The notes under the pieces are model-generated. The model was not told where the DNA came from. It worked only from the letters and a program-made list of their open reading frames with translations, and searched no databases. Positions 1-13,731 of a stretch of DNA of 64,000 bases are shown in pieces; position 1 is the stretch's first letter, and every line of letters begins with the position of its first letter. The position numbers were made by a program, and so were the translations under genes. This DNA is from Pectinophora gossypiella (lineage: Eukaryota > Arthropoda > Insecta > Lepidoptera > Gelechiidae). Where the stretch lies: positions 6,323,534 through 6,387,533 of the forward strand of contig NC_065422.1 in NCBI RefSeq assembly GCF_024362695.1, read 5' to 3'.

Positions 1-3000
1 CATTCAAAACAATGGGACGGAGGAATTTCGTTCGTGTACAAACATTCGCAGATGGCGACAACTTCCATTCATTCGCGCACCTCCGCATGTATCAGCTCGA
101 ATGTTTAACCATGCTTTCCGGTCCACCGCTACCGACGGCGACATCGATCTAATAACAACGTCGCGTCAATGTAGCCTGCCATTCTTAATGTTTGACTTTC
201 TATAGCTGAGAAAGTATCATTTGCTCAGACATGTGATGGTCCAACGTCATTAGCAACATTGCCACTGCGAGCCAAGGGCTATTCCACTTCTCGTCGAGCC
301 ACTAACATTTTGCTTAAATAAACTAAGCCAGTACAAATTGCTCCACAACATCTAGCTTCCCATTAACTATTGCATATTTGCATAATGAGCACACTGGATG
401 CTTAAAATCACCGTTTCGTTTATTTTATTTTTATGTTAATGTTAAATCCTATAGTAGTTTTTGGAATGGACAAAGCTGTTGTGAGTTTTTACTTTTATGT
501 TCATCATTAATATGCGTCGCTAAAATCTACACAAGAAACATTTAGCGTATCCATAAAATTCGCAGTAATATCTGTTCTTTGCGATGTGATATTTGTAAGT
601 ACGTGGAGTCCTATCGAGTGGATGTTTATTACGGCAGTTAATCTCCTTTATCAATGTAACTAGCTAGTTATTACTCAAAACAAGATCTGTGAGCTTGCAA
701 CGGTATGGGAGTGACTACAGTGCAATATCAATTTGGCATTCCACGAATGGCGATATTGTAATATTGCGGTACGGGTAGCAATTCGTCATGTTGTATTGAC
801 ATTATTTAGAGCGGGGTATCGGGTGATCGGCCCAGGTCGTGTCGTGATACCCGTGATACGGCGCACGCGCCGCTGCCGCCGCCCGCCGCGCGCCGTGACG
901 AACCCGGCTGGCATGCGACGTGATTCAGACGGAAACCCTATATATTCACTGTTTATGCAACCCGCTGTCCGTCTGTCACTTCTAGACTGCAACATTGATT
1001 GTGCGAGCAGGTTCAAATGCCTGAGATGCAAGTTTATTCACATGTTTTGTAACATGATGGATTGTACGTGCAGTCATGAGGGCATGTACGTTTAATCTAG
1101 TTACATTATTCTCGTTGAATGTTCAAAGCCGTTGAGATGTTGCACGGTTATTTGAGAGGAATATTCTCTATGAATACGATTGCTATTCAGGCTGGGACAG
1201 ACAAACACGCGTACAAAGTCCCAAGACGAGCCTGAGACCTTGGTACAATGACGTGACGTGAGTGTCAACGCAACGCACTTCACAGGCGTTGGAATGTCGT
1301 TTGACAATGATCGAATAACGTGACGTCAGGCCATATTATCAGCGTGCGCGCATACTATCATTATAATTACCACTTTCCAGCGATTGCTTTGGAAATTTGA
1401 GGGATAAATTTTGGTGATTGGGTTTACAAGTGACGTAAGACCCGAAGAATGTTTGTGTCATGGTTCGGTTCTGATATGAAATTTTATATTCACGCATTGG
1501 ATCACCCGGTCGGCACGCTCCGTCGAACTCATTGCAGTGTTTAATTCGTTTAAAACTGCGCTGTAGCAATGTGTCAGCGATTTGGAATGCGAGAGGAAAT
1601 CACGTTGACCCCTAACACGCCGCCTTTTTTGGTCATCGGAAAGTCTGTAATCATCCGGTCCATGAGTTTGCTATGTTTAAGCAACGTTGTGAATACACAA
1701 TGGTAAAAATGACATCATGAGACTTAAATGGATCTATTTAGTATGAAGCGGGTTGTTCACCTAGCATTAATATCCTTAACCGTGTCTACTGACACAGTTT
1801 CACATGACGGATTATCTTGTGAACCCAAAGTTAAAGTAGGGCAATGGCCTCGGTGGCGTAAAGGAGTAAAAAGTATTAAGATTGTTCTGAAGCCTAAAGG
1901 AATGCGTATTAAACGGGCCATCCGGATTAAAATATTTCCCTGGTAGTATTTATAGAACATTAGTAGGTGTTCGTGTCGGTCGATATGTGTGAGACAGCGT
2001 GGCACCGCCTTCGCCCAGACGGGCACCAGGCTTGTCGTAATCCAGGATTTGGTCATTGGACTTTTGAAACTAGACATTGCAACAGGAAATGAGTAAGAGA
2101 CTCGAATTGGAAGCGAGTCAATCGTCTCAAAGCCTGTCTGCATTTATTCTGAACTTGTATACGATTTGATATTTACCATCGTATAATCGCCTAATCTTGT
2201 CTGGAATCTCGCTGCTGTTAAAATTCACATTCGCAGTTCTTACGAGCAGTTTGCTTTCGTTATCTTATCAGGTGAGCCATTGGCTGTGGACATTTAGTTT
2301 CCAGGGAATCTAGTTAGCCTATCGACGGGGGAGGCTTGGATCTGCAAGCCTCGGAGCGAAATAGCCCAAAGCAGGCAGAAACTTTCGCATTTCTATTTGT
2401 GGATGTTGGAGCGGTACGTTGGCCTTCTCCCTGCAATACACTGCATACCTATATACCGATACACTCCAATATATAGCAAGCTGTTTCACACTAAGATTGG
2501 CTAGAAGAAATTGCTGTTTACTTATATTTTATTATATGGCAAAAATTGCGCCCATTTTGTGTCATTTATCCATTTGTAATTGTCCTGTATGTTGCTTTTA
2601 CATGCAATGAAACATTATTTTTTGTATATTAGTCTAGTGGAAGTGTATTATTAATCTAGTACTGGTTTTTGTGCAAACTCTGTACATCTTTAAAATAGCT
2701 TCATTTTTTAAGCCTTCAAACCGTTCTTTGCTATCTATACTTAGGTCTGTCTGCATTTTCAGGGCGTGTAAAATAATATAGTATTTTATGCAACAGTTGT
2801 ATAAGAAGGGTCAAAAAATGAGAGTGGCGTGAGTTGCGATGTGAGCCTTGGCGAACATCGCAATAAGAGACGCCACGAGCATTTTTTGACCTAGTTATAC
2901 AACGTTGCATACAATACTTTTTCTACGACGACGTAATTTTAAACGAAACACAAAAATTTTCCAATTTATTTTCCAACGCGCGGGAAAATGGCGGCAAATG

Positions 3001-5674
3001 TATACTTTTTTTTATAGTATATCTATGGCACCAAACAAAGTAAAGGTGCCAGTTTCCAGGTCAAAAAAAAAAAAAAAACAACAACAATGCTTTTTTGGCG
3101 ACATTATAGTACAGTTACACTTTGTAAACAATGCTTTTATAGGCCATAGAGCGTACACTTTTTCAAAGAGTTTAATTATGTATGTACTTATATTAGACTT
3201 TTTGGTTATTTAAATGCCAGATTAAAGTAGAGGAGTAGAAAAAATACTTAATCGCGGACTTACGCATTAAAACAAAATAAATGCGCCATTATCTGCTTCT
3301 ACGTTTACACGTGTTACTGAATTATCTACTTACTTGAAGAATTTGAGTCAGTTCCTCAAATTATCTTCGGCCATAAATATCCAGCATTTATCTTTCGCCT
3401 ATCTTAATTACAACTAATAAAATTAAGCCATAAGGGTCAACCGTTAGAGCTTACAGGTGATTTAAGGTTGTAGACATGAAATTTCTAAATGAGCCAGATA
3501 TGTGTACATCACATACAATTTAGTTGTGATTCTTTCCTAACTTTGTATTAGTTGGAACTTGGAATCTTACTTCAATGAAGTAATATGATCACGCGCAAAG
3601 ACATGTGTTTCATACGAAATCCAACTTTATCTACTGGAATATGAATCGACTAGTCGTTAAGTAAAGGTGTGGCTCACATGTTATCATAGATAAGATTCGA
3701 TTTTACGCCAATTTTATCTGAAGAATGCGACCTTCCAATGCCGTTGAACGATGATTACAAATCAATGCAATATTAAAGAAACTATAATCATTTGTGTGTT
3801 TACGTCCAATAGAAAAAATTACCCTGATGCAAATAAAAAGAGAATAGCAAGCTTCTAGCAAGAGAACTCAGTAAACGAGAATACGTACTCGTAATCTGAC
3901 CACGATACAGCTTTGCTTGTTAGCTGACCTTTCCAATTATCAAGTCGACTTTGCGCGTCATATAAAAATTCCATCAAAAATAAAAAATCCATCGTTTCGT
4001 TATGTTGTTTCATTAAAGTCAAACATTCCAGCGTGGGCGTGTGTGCGTGAAAGTTGTGGTGTGTGCGGCTAGGGATTCCGTGACACGGGTCACCGTTTCC
4101 GAGAACTCGACTCGTCTTGACGTCCCGCTGACAGGACTGGTTTTGCCGTTCCACCACGACGCAGCAACATTGTAGCTCCTTCCATCTCGCTCTCGCACTC
4201 GCAGATCGTATATCCGTCCCTTTCCACAGATGCATTGGATGCGCACACGCACGCGCCCTCTATCCCCTCACCTCGATAAAGAGTGATCGTGTTTTGAAAT
4301 GGACGCCGTTCGGTAGCTGCGCGGAAGGGGTAACGAATTTCCATTGAAGATTCACAGAAGCTATATCTACTCTAACCATCAAGTATCAAGCGATAATAAA
4401 GTACTAATGAGCTGGCGCGTCTAATTAACGTAAAGCTACGGGAGCATCGTATCATTGAAAATATGACCTTCGTGCGACTCGTTTAACCGTGTTTCCTTAA
4501 TGCCGCAAAACACCCAGCAAACGGGATCCTCGTAGCACGCAAGCCTCGAAAACGTCAATTTCAAAAGTTGCCAGTTGCCACCAAACTGGACATAAAAGTG
4601 GCCAATTAGCCGTGGAATCTTATTTAATAACTGACTACCGTATAAACGCCATATTAAAAGACACGAGAACCGTTAAGTGGGATGCGTATGCGACGAGCGC
4701 AGCAGTTTCGGTGGTTTCGTCACCATCGGAAATGCGACTGGTTCAGTTTTTGTGGTTCTCTTGATGAGGCTGGGAGTAAGTGGAGCAGGTCGCTGGCGCC
4801 GGCGCACCACGCCCCGGAGCACCCGGGCACCCATTGCGACCAACGTTAATTACTATCTAGCCACAACTCTTATCTAGCGACTCAGGAATCCTGCACCTGC
4901 CGATTTTAAACATTTTGTACACGATATTAATTCGGCTTTGAGTCTGCTCACGTGAATCGAGCAAAAAGCGGTCTTGCTTATGTTAATATCCTTGAATACA
5001 TCCATAAATTATCTAGGCAGATCATGCTTAATTAATTGCATCGTCATTAGATTAAAGAGGATTACAATGAGGTAACAAATCGTCCAATAAACAAGTACAT
5101 AGGTATAATGTAAACTCCTCGACCTTTGCCAGGCGAGGGGAGCTGATTTATAATGGCTGTAGCACAAAATACATGTTTACACACAAGACTACTTCGAAAT
5201 TGGGTGTGCTACACTAAATAACTAGTAGAAATTAACCAGTCGAAAGATCCGAAATAATAATGGGGCCCGGTTATTTTTATTTTGCTTTAATGATAGTAAT
5301 AGGAGCGGGTGTAATGGCTCGCCCCGTATTCGTGGGAAGCGTATATCGGCTGACGTAACACCGCATATGGATAGAATTTGACTGGAACATAATCTTTAGG
5401 TTTATTTCTTAACCTAAATGAATAATGGCTTCTAGAGTGCACAATTTAATATCCTATTATACTGCTCTTGAAGTTTAAATGCGTTGACTTTAATAGCCTT
5501 TTTATACGTTTTTAATGATTTGAGAATCTAAAACACTTTTGGCTGGTGTAACTGTTTTTAAATTTTCAATTAAACTTGACATCATCTCATTAGTAGCTTG
5601 ATGTCATGACACCTGCGTTTTGTTTAATTGATTTTCGCGGGTTTTATTTTAGTTTTTTTTTGTCCTTGTTTCAG
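1..5674. other. Upstream kibra intron, no exon recognised
   Basis: This stretch ends in a pyrimidine-rich tract and AG at 5673-5674. It should therefore be the 3' part of the intron separating WW1 from WW2. I looked for a WW1-like coding segment (a Gly-Trp start, YYIDH-like core, Trp-x-Asp-Pro end) on the plus strand and found none. GC-richer patches lie at about 825-915, 4010-4345 and 4670-4835. The first has a TATATA-like string at 937-943 downstream and might be regulatory, but nothing proves it. A palindromic octamer TGACGTCA sits at 1321-1328. The only clear structured element is the foldback at 2780-2918. Confidence 0.6.
2780..2918. repeat. Foldback (MITE-like) element 1
   Basis: Two inverted arms of about 55-65 bases flank a short loop near 2843-2853. 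The left arm runs ATGCAAC, then TTGTATAA, then GGTCAAAAAATG; the right arm repeats this in reverse complement up to TTGCAT at 2905-2910, with a few mismatches and small gaps. The outermost matching bases are AGTATT and AATACT. There is no coding potential. The structure suggests a non-autonomous DNA transposon, but I cannot define a convincing target-site duplication. Confidence 0.7.
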
Positions 5675-5784
5675 ATATACAAAGCCGCAGTCGTTTGCGG
5701 ATTGTATCGGAAATGAGTTGCCATTGGGCTGGGAGGAGGCCTACGATCCTCAGATCGGGCCATACTACATCAATCATGTCAATC
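5675..5784 (+). CDS. kibra: kibra exon: linker after WW1 and first two-thirds of WW2
   Basis: The acceptor is TTTCAG ending at 5674 and the donor is GTGAGT from 5785. The exon begins with the last base of an Arg codon and ends with the first base of a Gln codon completed at 14929. It encodes YTKPQSFADCIGNELP, then the WW2 core GWEEAYDPQIGPYYINHVN. The first WW-domain tryptophan, the aromatic YY core pair and the His of the ligand-binding face are all present. In KIBRA the tandem WW domains bind PPxY partners, and this exon also carries the conserved linker between the two domains. The reading frame stays open into the intron, so the end rests on the strong donor and on continuity with the next exon. 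Confidence 0.95.
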
Positions 5785-7500
5785 GTGAGTACTATTTTTA
5801 TTATGCTCATTATGTATGTTGTTCATTATTCAGTTTATGAAGGAATATTTATTGATAATGTAGTGAAGATATGCTTTGACATAAGTAACTAGGTAATGCA
5901 ATGTCTTCTCTGACATACGTAGGTATGAAATATATGTTCAAATCGCAATAAAAGCTATAAGAATCCAGATTTTTGAATACTGATGTTGTCCATTCACTAT
6001 CGTTTCCTGCGATAAATTTTCTTGCTGCCGTTTAATAAATGGCTTCGATTGCGTATTTTCACTTGACTATAACTCATTTTAACACAAAGAATTGTTTGTA
6101 AGCCTGCAACAAGATACCTTATTTATGTCGTTCGGTTTATTCAGTATGGCTGGATGAAAAATGCTCCACGCAGGGGGCTTGAGAAGGACTTTAGTTATAC
6201 TGTATGAATTATGGATCAGCGCGATTCATGGCTCGCCTGTAGAATGTGAAACCTACCATAGATTCAGTCTCGCTATCATATTGGTATCTAGTCGAGAGAT
6301 GGCGTTAAGTGTCTCATGAATTTCAATTTCTGTCTCAGCCTCATTGTGACCAAATACGTGGTGCAACCAAGGACCTGTCATAGGCCATGTATTCTTGTAA
6401 CTTTTTAACTTTGCTTTGATGAATGAATCTCGTTATACTCAACGCTGTTTCTTGAATATTAGATAAAGTAGAAACTCAAAAGTATAGGTCTTGTGTGTGA
6501 TATCAAGCTGTTTATTTAAAGGCTGTATCACTGCACAAAGTTGCACAATGTCCTCTGTTTCAATTTGAAATCTCTAAGCGCGTTCAACGGCTCAGCTTCT
6601 AAGCCGTTCTAAGGCTTACTGTTGTGTCTTAAGGTTCTTAAGTCTTCAACTGTATCCTCGCCTGGCTAGCCTGTAAATAAGTCGCCTTATGAATGGAATG
6701 CATATATTTTATCTACGTAGGCTATTAGAATTCAATTAGTGTGCAATGCATGCGTTATCTTCGCGACGTCAGAACAGGTATTCGTAAACGGCATATTATA
6801 CATATGATTATACTTTATATCATAAACCTCCTCAAGATAGCAATGGGTGTCGTATTTACTTGTTGTGCTTAAGGTTGGAGAAAATGTGTTGTTTATACGT
6901 AATGTAGGTATTTCTTATTTTAAATTTGTAGTTATAATATGCTTGCGTTTAAACTGGTTTGTTTGATGTAATAAAATTCTTTCCTCCGCATGCCATTTAA
7001 ATTGTATAACCTTTATATAGTTTGGATACCTATTTAAAAACATAATCAAAATTAGTGCCACACAGTGTAACATATTTTTTTATACAACTCTATATAAGTA
7101 AGAAATGCGAAAGAAATTAAAAACGTAATACCTAAACCCGGGTCGTCGATGTAAAACTTGTTACCAATCTGCGGCGTGTGAACAGACGCTAACGGTTCGC
7201 GAACGCAGCGAGCCCGCATTTTCGCACGATGCTCGGGCGCATACCTATACATTATTTATAAGCTCAAGAGCTTTTCCGACGTTTTCTCAGCTTTTTCAAC
7301 AGATACCGACCACCCAACGACGTTCGTTATCTCTCCACTGTTATCGTGATGTAGATGTGTCGATATGTGCCACTGTTTTAACAAGGCACTTGTAGAAGAG
7401 CCGATTGTCGTGTGTTTCGTACTTGTTTATTCTTAAAATGTTGTAGTACCTGTACTTACTTCATTAGCTGTATCAGTAGTCTTTGTCGGCTCGATAACTA

Positions 7501-7562
7501 CTCTGACACCAGAGTTGGTGAGATTCAGTTGTTGATCTTATAGTCCACACGAGAAGAAGTAG
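7501..7562 (+). repeat. SINE-B tail fragment
   Basis: A decayed copy of the family-B 3' tail: CTGACACCAG, then GTTGGTGAG, then CCACACGAGAAGAAG. Only the tail is present, as expected from 5' truncation. Confidence 0.5.
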
Positions 7563-8243
7563 TTATAGTCATCAGAATGACTTCTTATTTTAATGAATGT
7601 TTTCAAACAGCTATTCTGTTAATTTTTCTTGTGTATAAGAATCATGCCTTTTGACGTAGATTGTAGACAAATATCATAAATCCATTTTTATGATTCCGTT
7701 TTTCAATGTTACTAATACAATAATACTTCTTCTTCTTATCGTTTCGTTGGCATTCAGAGCCTGTCAGTTTTTTACACATTATAGGTTTCTATCATAGCAT
7801 GATATTGAACTAGATCTTACGATCATTCTAATAGAGTACCGTTCTTAATATGCAATTGAAACTATTCTGGCCTTGGAATATGAAATAACATTTCAATTAG
7901 TTAATGTTGTAGGTTAATTTGTGTTTTGTTAGTTTTACTGCCATGAGATTCTGTTTAGAATACTCGTCAGAGTCGAGCATTATGTTGCATATTCATTATA
8001 TTATCATCAACGTTTGTTAAAAATGGATCAGCTGTTCGTTACCGTAAAACTATTATTATGTTCTGCTTCTTAATCTTGATTTTGGTGAGTTTCAAAAAGA
8101 CGTTGTTTTCTTTATAGATATTTCTTGGATTGTTTGTAATGTAACTGTAACCGTAATTATTTTATTTAAGTAGGTAGTGATTAATAATTCTTAATGTAAA
8201 TGATATCTTGTACAATACCTTTACTTTGAATATAAAGTTTGTA

Positions 8244-8300
8244 ATACCACGGTTGGTAATGTCGGCCATTGACCTTACAACCCACACGACAGAAGAAGAT
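8244..8300 (+). repeat. SINE-B tail fragment
   Basis: A terminal piece of family B, recognisable from GGTTGGTAAT, then CTTACAACCCACACGA and the AGAAGAAGA terminus. The head and core are absent. Confidence 0.5.
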
Positions 8301-11300
8301 AAACTTTGATGCTTTTAAACTTTTAAATTATAATTTTGTTCTATTTCTTGTAGGTGTAAGTTTTCCTAATATATTTGCACTGAGTTCTTTATTTATAATG
8401 TCCTTGGGACATTGCGATCGTAATTCAACAGGTTACACGCGCAAACGCAGGTTGTATGCGCATTTTGTAGGGTTGGTATAAGTAAAGTAAAGTTTCACGT
8501 AAATCTCGCGTTACCGGACAGAATTTGCATCGAAATCCTATTCTAATAAGTCAAAGTCTTGGGTTTGGCCTTTTAGAATTGTTTTATTATCATTGTTGTA
8601 AATTGCGGATAATGGTTTTATGGTTTCCAGTTCATTTATTGAATCTTAATTCTTGAGTTTATTGAGACAGGTTATGCTATGTTAGTTTCATTACCTACCT
8701 ATGTTACCTATCTGATTACTGATTCTGTTCTTTAATTTTTTGACAGTTCTCGTTTTCAAATATCGTTAATTTTATAAATACTACCAGCATAGACGAAAAT
8801 CATTACAAACTGTGATTTACATAAAAAACTGCTAATATTATGCAATTTAGGGGAACTACAGATTTCTAACGCACGTAAATTGAAAACGTTAGTAAATTCA
8901 ACAAGCGTCTAACACGGAGTATCGTCCCTGTATTTAGCATATGCAAATGAAGGAATCCTTATACTGTAGCCAATGTTTCACTCATGTAGATAGCCAGATA
9001 GCGTCTGCATAGGCCTTGTGTTATCGTCACTTATCGACTTGCGTTCATTAGATCCTACGAAGATAGTCCTATTTGGATGTTAACATCTTATTACGGGTTC
9101 TTTATATGTTACTAGATTCACTATGCTAATTTTCATTTTGTTGTGCCTCTACCCTTTATAGGCGAAGATTCAGTGGGTCTATTTAAAGTTTATTGGCTTC
9201 TCTGGAATGTATTATGGTGCTTCCTAGCTCTAGGAAACTGGATAGATCCGTTCCTTGTTTTTATCACTGAATACTTCATCACCTTTCATTAGCAACCTAA
9301 GTTAATTGTTAAGTTTTATGTGCGGTTTTTTCACTTATCATTCACATTATTACTAAATAAGTAGTTTCAGATATATCTTATATGGTACTGGAAAAAGAAC
9401 GAACTTTGTTGAAGCTAGGTCAAGACGAAACAAATAGAACGATAAAAAGGACATTTATAGGTTGTAGCATCAGATGATTACATACATACATGATTATATA
9501 AAATGATAAGAGACTTTTTCAAATGACTTCCACATTTTCTTTGCCACCTCTGCAATACCGTTATGGGCAATTTACGGAAATATCTTACGCAGATTGGCGG
9601 ATCCTTTTATTACGATACCCTTTCAAATTCTAAAGGATTCTCAAAAGTCGATGGTAACGATGATAGAAGCACTTCCAAGAGCACTTTAGTCAAAATACAA
9701 TGCGCAATTTTCCATAATTGCTAATGTTCACTATAATCCCTGTTCATAGACACAGCTCATACAGCGGATATTTAAAACTCATTCTGCAGAGAGTTTTATA
9801 CCCATGCAGAATATTATTCACTGCTAATGTATCCAGTCGTTAAGTTTAATGAAATAAAACTTTGCTATCTTAGCTTCCACCTCAGGCGGCTGTTTTTCAT
9901 ATTAACTGCATGTAAATGCATTAACGTTATAAATAGGTTTGCCCTTTATAAATTTCCAAGTAACATGATTGTATCTTGATAGCTTTCATTCAAATAATAC
10001 GTCTCCTTTGGCTTGGGAGAGTTGTGAAATTCGTTTTGATTTTCAAAAGTCGGATGAGGCATTTTTTATTTTCTGTTACGTTTCTACAAAATTCTTATTT
10101 GTAAAAGAGACTTTATAATAATGTAGCAGTATCCGTAACGTTGCTCATGTTGAGCTATCTTACCTATTATGTTAGGTTAGACTACTATTTTTTTTTCTAC
10201 GGACATCATCAGTGCTATGCAAAGATTTTCGTTTATTGCAAATCATAATAGCACGGATTACTTAATTGTTACTAATAATAGTAACAACCGTATGCAAATT
10301 CATTCAGTAGTCCTCGAGACTTCCTTTATAGCTGATAAAAATATTAATCATGAATTATAATAATTTTCAAGAACATAACAGTTACGAAGCATATTTATCT
10401 CAAGGTTGTTGTGAGCTTCACACACGCCATTGCGTTTTTCTCGAACATTCCTTACTCTAATAATACCTTCTCCAATTTACATACCTATTTTATAGCCTCA
10501 AGTATCCACTATCTAGGTATGCGATCATCTTATACCTATTTATTGCGTATGGTGTATACGCCGGTCGAAACTGGCTTTATTTTACTCGGTTCTATGGGGC
10601 GAAATAAGAAAAGCGCATATTCTACATTTCGATGTAAGATAGTTGCAACATTGTAGACTGCAGGAAACGGGTGTGCATTATCATATTTTATTGCATTCTT
10701 GTTGTAATTAATTGACTTTGCTATCGGGGAATTATTCTTCTTTGATGCTGTGCGTGTGTTGGTGAATAAAGCTTTTGTTTTTGTCTTGTTATTAGTTGGT
10801 ATGTGATAAAATATTAAAGGTTGTACCGTGCTGTTAATCTCCGAGGAATGTAGCGTCGTCGAAGTCAAAGGAATATGTTGGGGTATAAGGGAAATTGTTG
10901 CTCACTTGCTTTCTTATTCCTTGTAAGCTGTGTATGTCGTTTGTAGTAAATGCAAGTGCAGCGCGCGATGCAATGAGTTTGTGACTTACGTTTCCATCAC
11001 TCAAACATATTAAATATTAATAGCGCTATTAGTGTCTCTTCTTTCAGCTTCATAAAAGAACGCACTGTTGTTTGTAAATCCAATATGTCGGTCTAATTCT
11101 CACTCAGTAGCAGAACATCATTCAGTCCGGGCCCTTTGAGGTCTTTCACTTAAAAATTTTCTCATCCCTTTTTTAAAAAACGAACTTCTTCAAAAGTACC
11201 GTCGTCACGTGGGCGGTATACATGTACGTACTACGCATGCGTCACACGTATAGTTTCAATATTGTCTCCAGTTAGATGGTCGCCGATATCCTTCCAAGTG

Positions 11301-11837
11301 CGCCTGGGCACGTGAGTACTGGTCACGATCACGATTTTGATTTGTTTACTACTGACAACAAAATAACTGTGAACTTTATTGTGCCTACCAGTTCCATGGT
11401 TAAATTATTTCATATTAATGTCCTAAGCTTTGGCCTTAAATTGTGAGTTAACTAGCACAATGTTTGTAATGGTTTTAATACTGTTCTAGCGTTTTCACGT
11501 TTTCGTTCAGAGATAAATGAAGATGAAAATAAAGCCTTAAAACGTATATAGACATTAAGTCTAGACTTCCGACGAGATATATAGAATCCTGTCACATAAT
11601 TAGATGCAAAAAAGTTGCTAAATGGTTTGTGGTTAGAGAAATATCACATTAACAATGTCATTTTAATGGATACATATCTTTATTTTAGTGATTTAAATCT
11701 TATTTCAATTTATGCAGACTGATATACCAAGGTGTCATGGGTTAATGGTGTATTCTTGCTAAATGTAAGAGTTATAGTCAGCTCAGTAGATAGTCTTATT
11801 AAACATTATCATATCTCGAACGTTATCCGGTTTTCAC

Positions 11838-11915
11838 ACACATGCTTACCTAACCTGAAAATTTGCCAGGTACCGTCTTTTTGATAGAAGCGGCTACTAG
11901 TCTATTAAACAAGAA
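11838..11915 (+). repeat. Repeat family C fragment
   Basis: It matches the start of the longer family-C copy at 13732: GCTTACCTAACCTGA, then TTTGCCAGGT, then TAGAAGCGGCTACT in place of the canonical GAAGCGACTGCCTG. Confidence 0.5.
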
Positions 11916-12263
11916 CAATTTCCCAACAGGAATCAATCATGTCCATCTGCATTCCTCGGTCACACCGCGCATGCGTGGCGGTCAAAGTGCGCGGTCATCT
12001 TTCAATTATGGCTCTCAATTCTAGACGCAAGGCCGCGCGCTCCTAGTGATACTATTGCTCCTGCCTCAATCTGGATGACCTGATTCTGTTTAGGGTTCTG
12101 AGGTTTCTCTACTGCTTTATATTCTTCTTATCTTATAGATTCTACATCATGTCAGATTTGTCATCCCAGTGTTTTGTGCCACCCGGAAAGCTTTTATATT
12201 TCTGTCTTTTTATTATAATTTTGACCGTAATCTGTATTCTAGCTCTAACCTGTATTCTGTATG

Positions 12264-12343
12264 TTTCTACAGTCTGGTGATGCGCGGGTACATAGTTCAT
12301 CTTGTATCCCAATTGGGGTTTAGTCGCGAGCTTATGTTATGTA
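12264..12343 (+). repeat. Repeat family D copy
   Basis: It shares GGTACATAGTTCATCTTG, CCCAATTGGG and CGAGCTTATGTTATG with copies near 29705, 44882 and 46010. This is a short dispersed family ending in GAGCTTATGTT; its origin is unknown. Confidence 0.55.
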
Positions 12344-13062
12344 ATCTGTATTTTGAGCTGGACAGAGCAACAGATCAGATAGATTTTAACCTGCTGCTAT
12401 TCTTGGTATTGGCTTCTATTCTAGAGATATAATAACGATTTGTATGTTACCAGCCCTTAGTCAGCTATCAGGTTGCCCTAGCAAGAATTTCAGGTGTCAA
12501 CAAGGTAGTGGTCATAGATAAATATGATTAGCTCGCTAGTGACATCTTACCCCCTGGGATTATGGCAGAGTTTTTTTTTGTCTGTGGTTGAAGTATGGTT
12601 TCATCTAGATGTCTTAGTATGATATGAATACTCAGTGCTATCGCGTGCGAGTCCATCGGATGACTATCATCGCTCGTCATTGCTCACTAATTGTAGTTAG
12701 GTAGCAGCTAATCGCATAATCGAGCCGCATTATTGCGCGATGACTAATTGATTTTATCGTTACGTCCATGATTTTATTTATTGCTTACTGTGGGACGTTG
12801 CGGTATTATGCTTTTCTGGGGGTTTTTTGGCGTGTCAGAAAAAATGCGTGGTTGTACAAGATAATACTAATAGTGTTAGTAGGTATAACAAAATTGAGTG
12901 TCTCTTCTAAAATCTTTAACAATTTTGATGATGGAAATAATTCGTGTTTCTTTTTCTTCACTTTGCCCTTCTGTTATCTGATTCTTCTTTTAAGAAGAAT
13001 TCTTTTATGACGTTTTTAATCTATTTTGAATTTAGTATACTTAATATTTAAGATTATATAAA

Positions 13063-13276
13063 TGGGTGAATATCAAAACGTCAAGTTTGGTGGCAAACTT
13101 TCATAATATTTTTTCGTGAAAAATTGGGTTCCGACATCCTTTCGGATCCTTTTGGATCCTTTTTCATGTCAGAACCCAGGATCCTTTTGGATCCTTTTTT
13201 ATGTCGGAACCCAATTTTTCACGAAAAAATAATATGAAATTCGCCACCAAACTTGGCACATTTTGATATTCACCCA
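13063..13276. repeat. Foldback element 2 with central direct repeats
   Basis: Inverted termini TGGGTGAATATCAAAA and TTTTGATATTCACCCA bound a 214-bp near-palindrome with arms of about 70-80 bases. The arms contain the matching blocks AAGTTTGGTGGC and TTTTTCGTGAAAAATTGGGT. The centre is a short tandem of GGATCCTTTT units interleaved with ATGTCRGAACCCA. It is a compact MITE-like element without coding capacity. Flanking bases are A-rich, so the duplication cannot be called. Confidence 0.8.
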
Positions 13277-13537
13277 AATATGTTGTTGAGTGTAGTTTCC
13301 TTTTAGAGTAACATAGATGAACTACTCACACTCATCATTGCTTTTAATTACTTTAGCTTTACATTTGACTCACATGATATTATTATGTATGTAAGTATGT
13401 GCACAAATTCACGGTATGTTATGTCGTTACGTTACATTTCTTATGCAAGTTAGTATAATATGTTTAGCATAAAATGGGTGGGTGTTAGGTGTTATACCAA
13501 CTAACCATCCTCACCCCTGACACCTCACCCCAGGCCT

Positions 13538-13655
13538 ATTGCCTTAAATTTTGTACCAGGTGAGAGCCCTCAGACCTCCCCATTTGTCCGGCCGAGTAGT
13601 TTATATCATATGCGGAAAATCTACAATAAATTGCGTCAAAAAAGGGTGTTATGCA
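13538..13655 (+). repeat. Repeat family I copy
   Basis: The segment reads AAATTTTGTACCAG, GAGAGCCCTCAGACCTCCC, TTGTCCGGCCGAGTAGTT and a GCGTCAAAAAA end. It recurs in the same orientation at 38738-38842 with substitutions. It is a dispersed repeat of unknown class. Confidence 0.6.
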
Positions 13656-13731
13656 AGTGCAGCGAAAACGTCTCTAGGAGTGAGAATGAGGGTTAAGAAT
13701 ATTAAGATAGGAAAATGTTTTCATCATCTTC

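Noticed and set aside
733..1095. 120-codon plus-strand frame and its 81-codon antisense partner in a GC patch
   Set aside because: Composition is Arg/Cys-rich with no domain or splice logic, and both strands are open, which indicates base composition as the cause.
3855..4344. Three overlapping minus-strand frames (77-126 codons)
   Set aside because: They overlap in different frames over a GC-richer patch, no motif is visible, and none shows convincing codon preference.
10536..10868. 110-codon minus-strand frame
   Set aside because: Asn/Thr/Lys-rich without motif, in plain AT-rich intron; length is within chance expectation for 64 kb.
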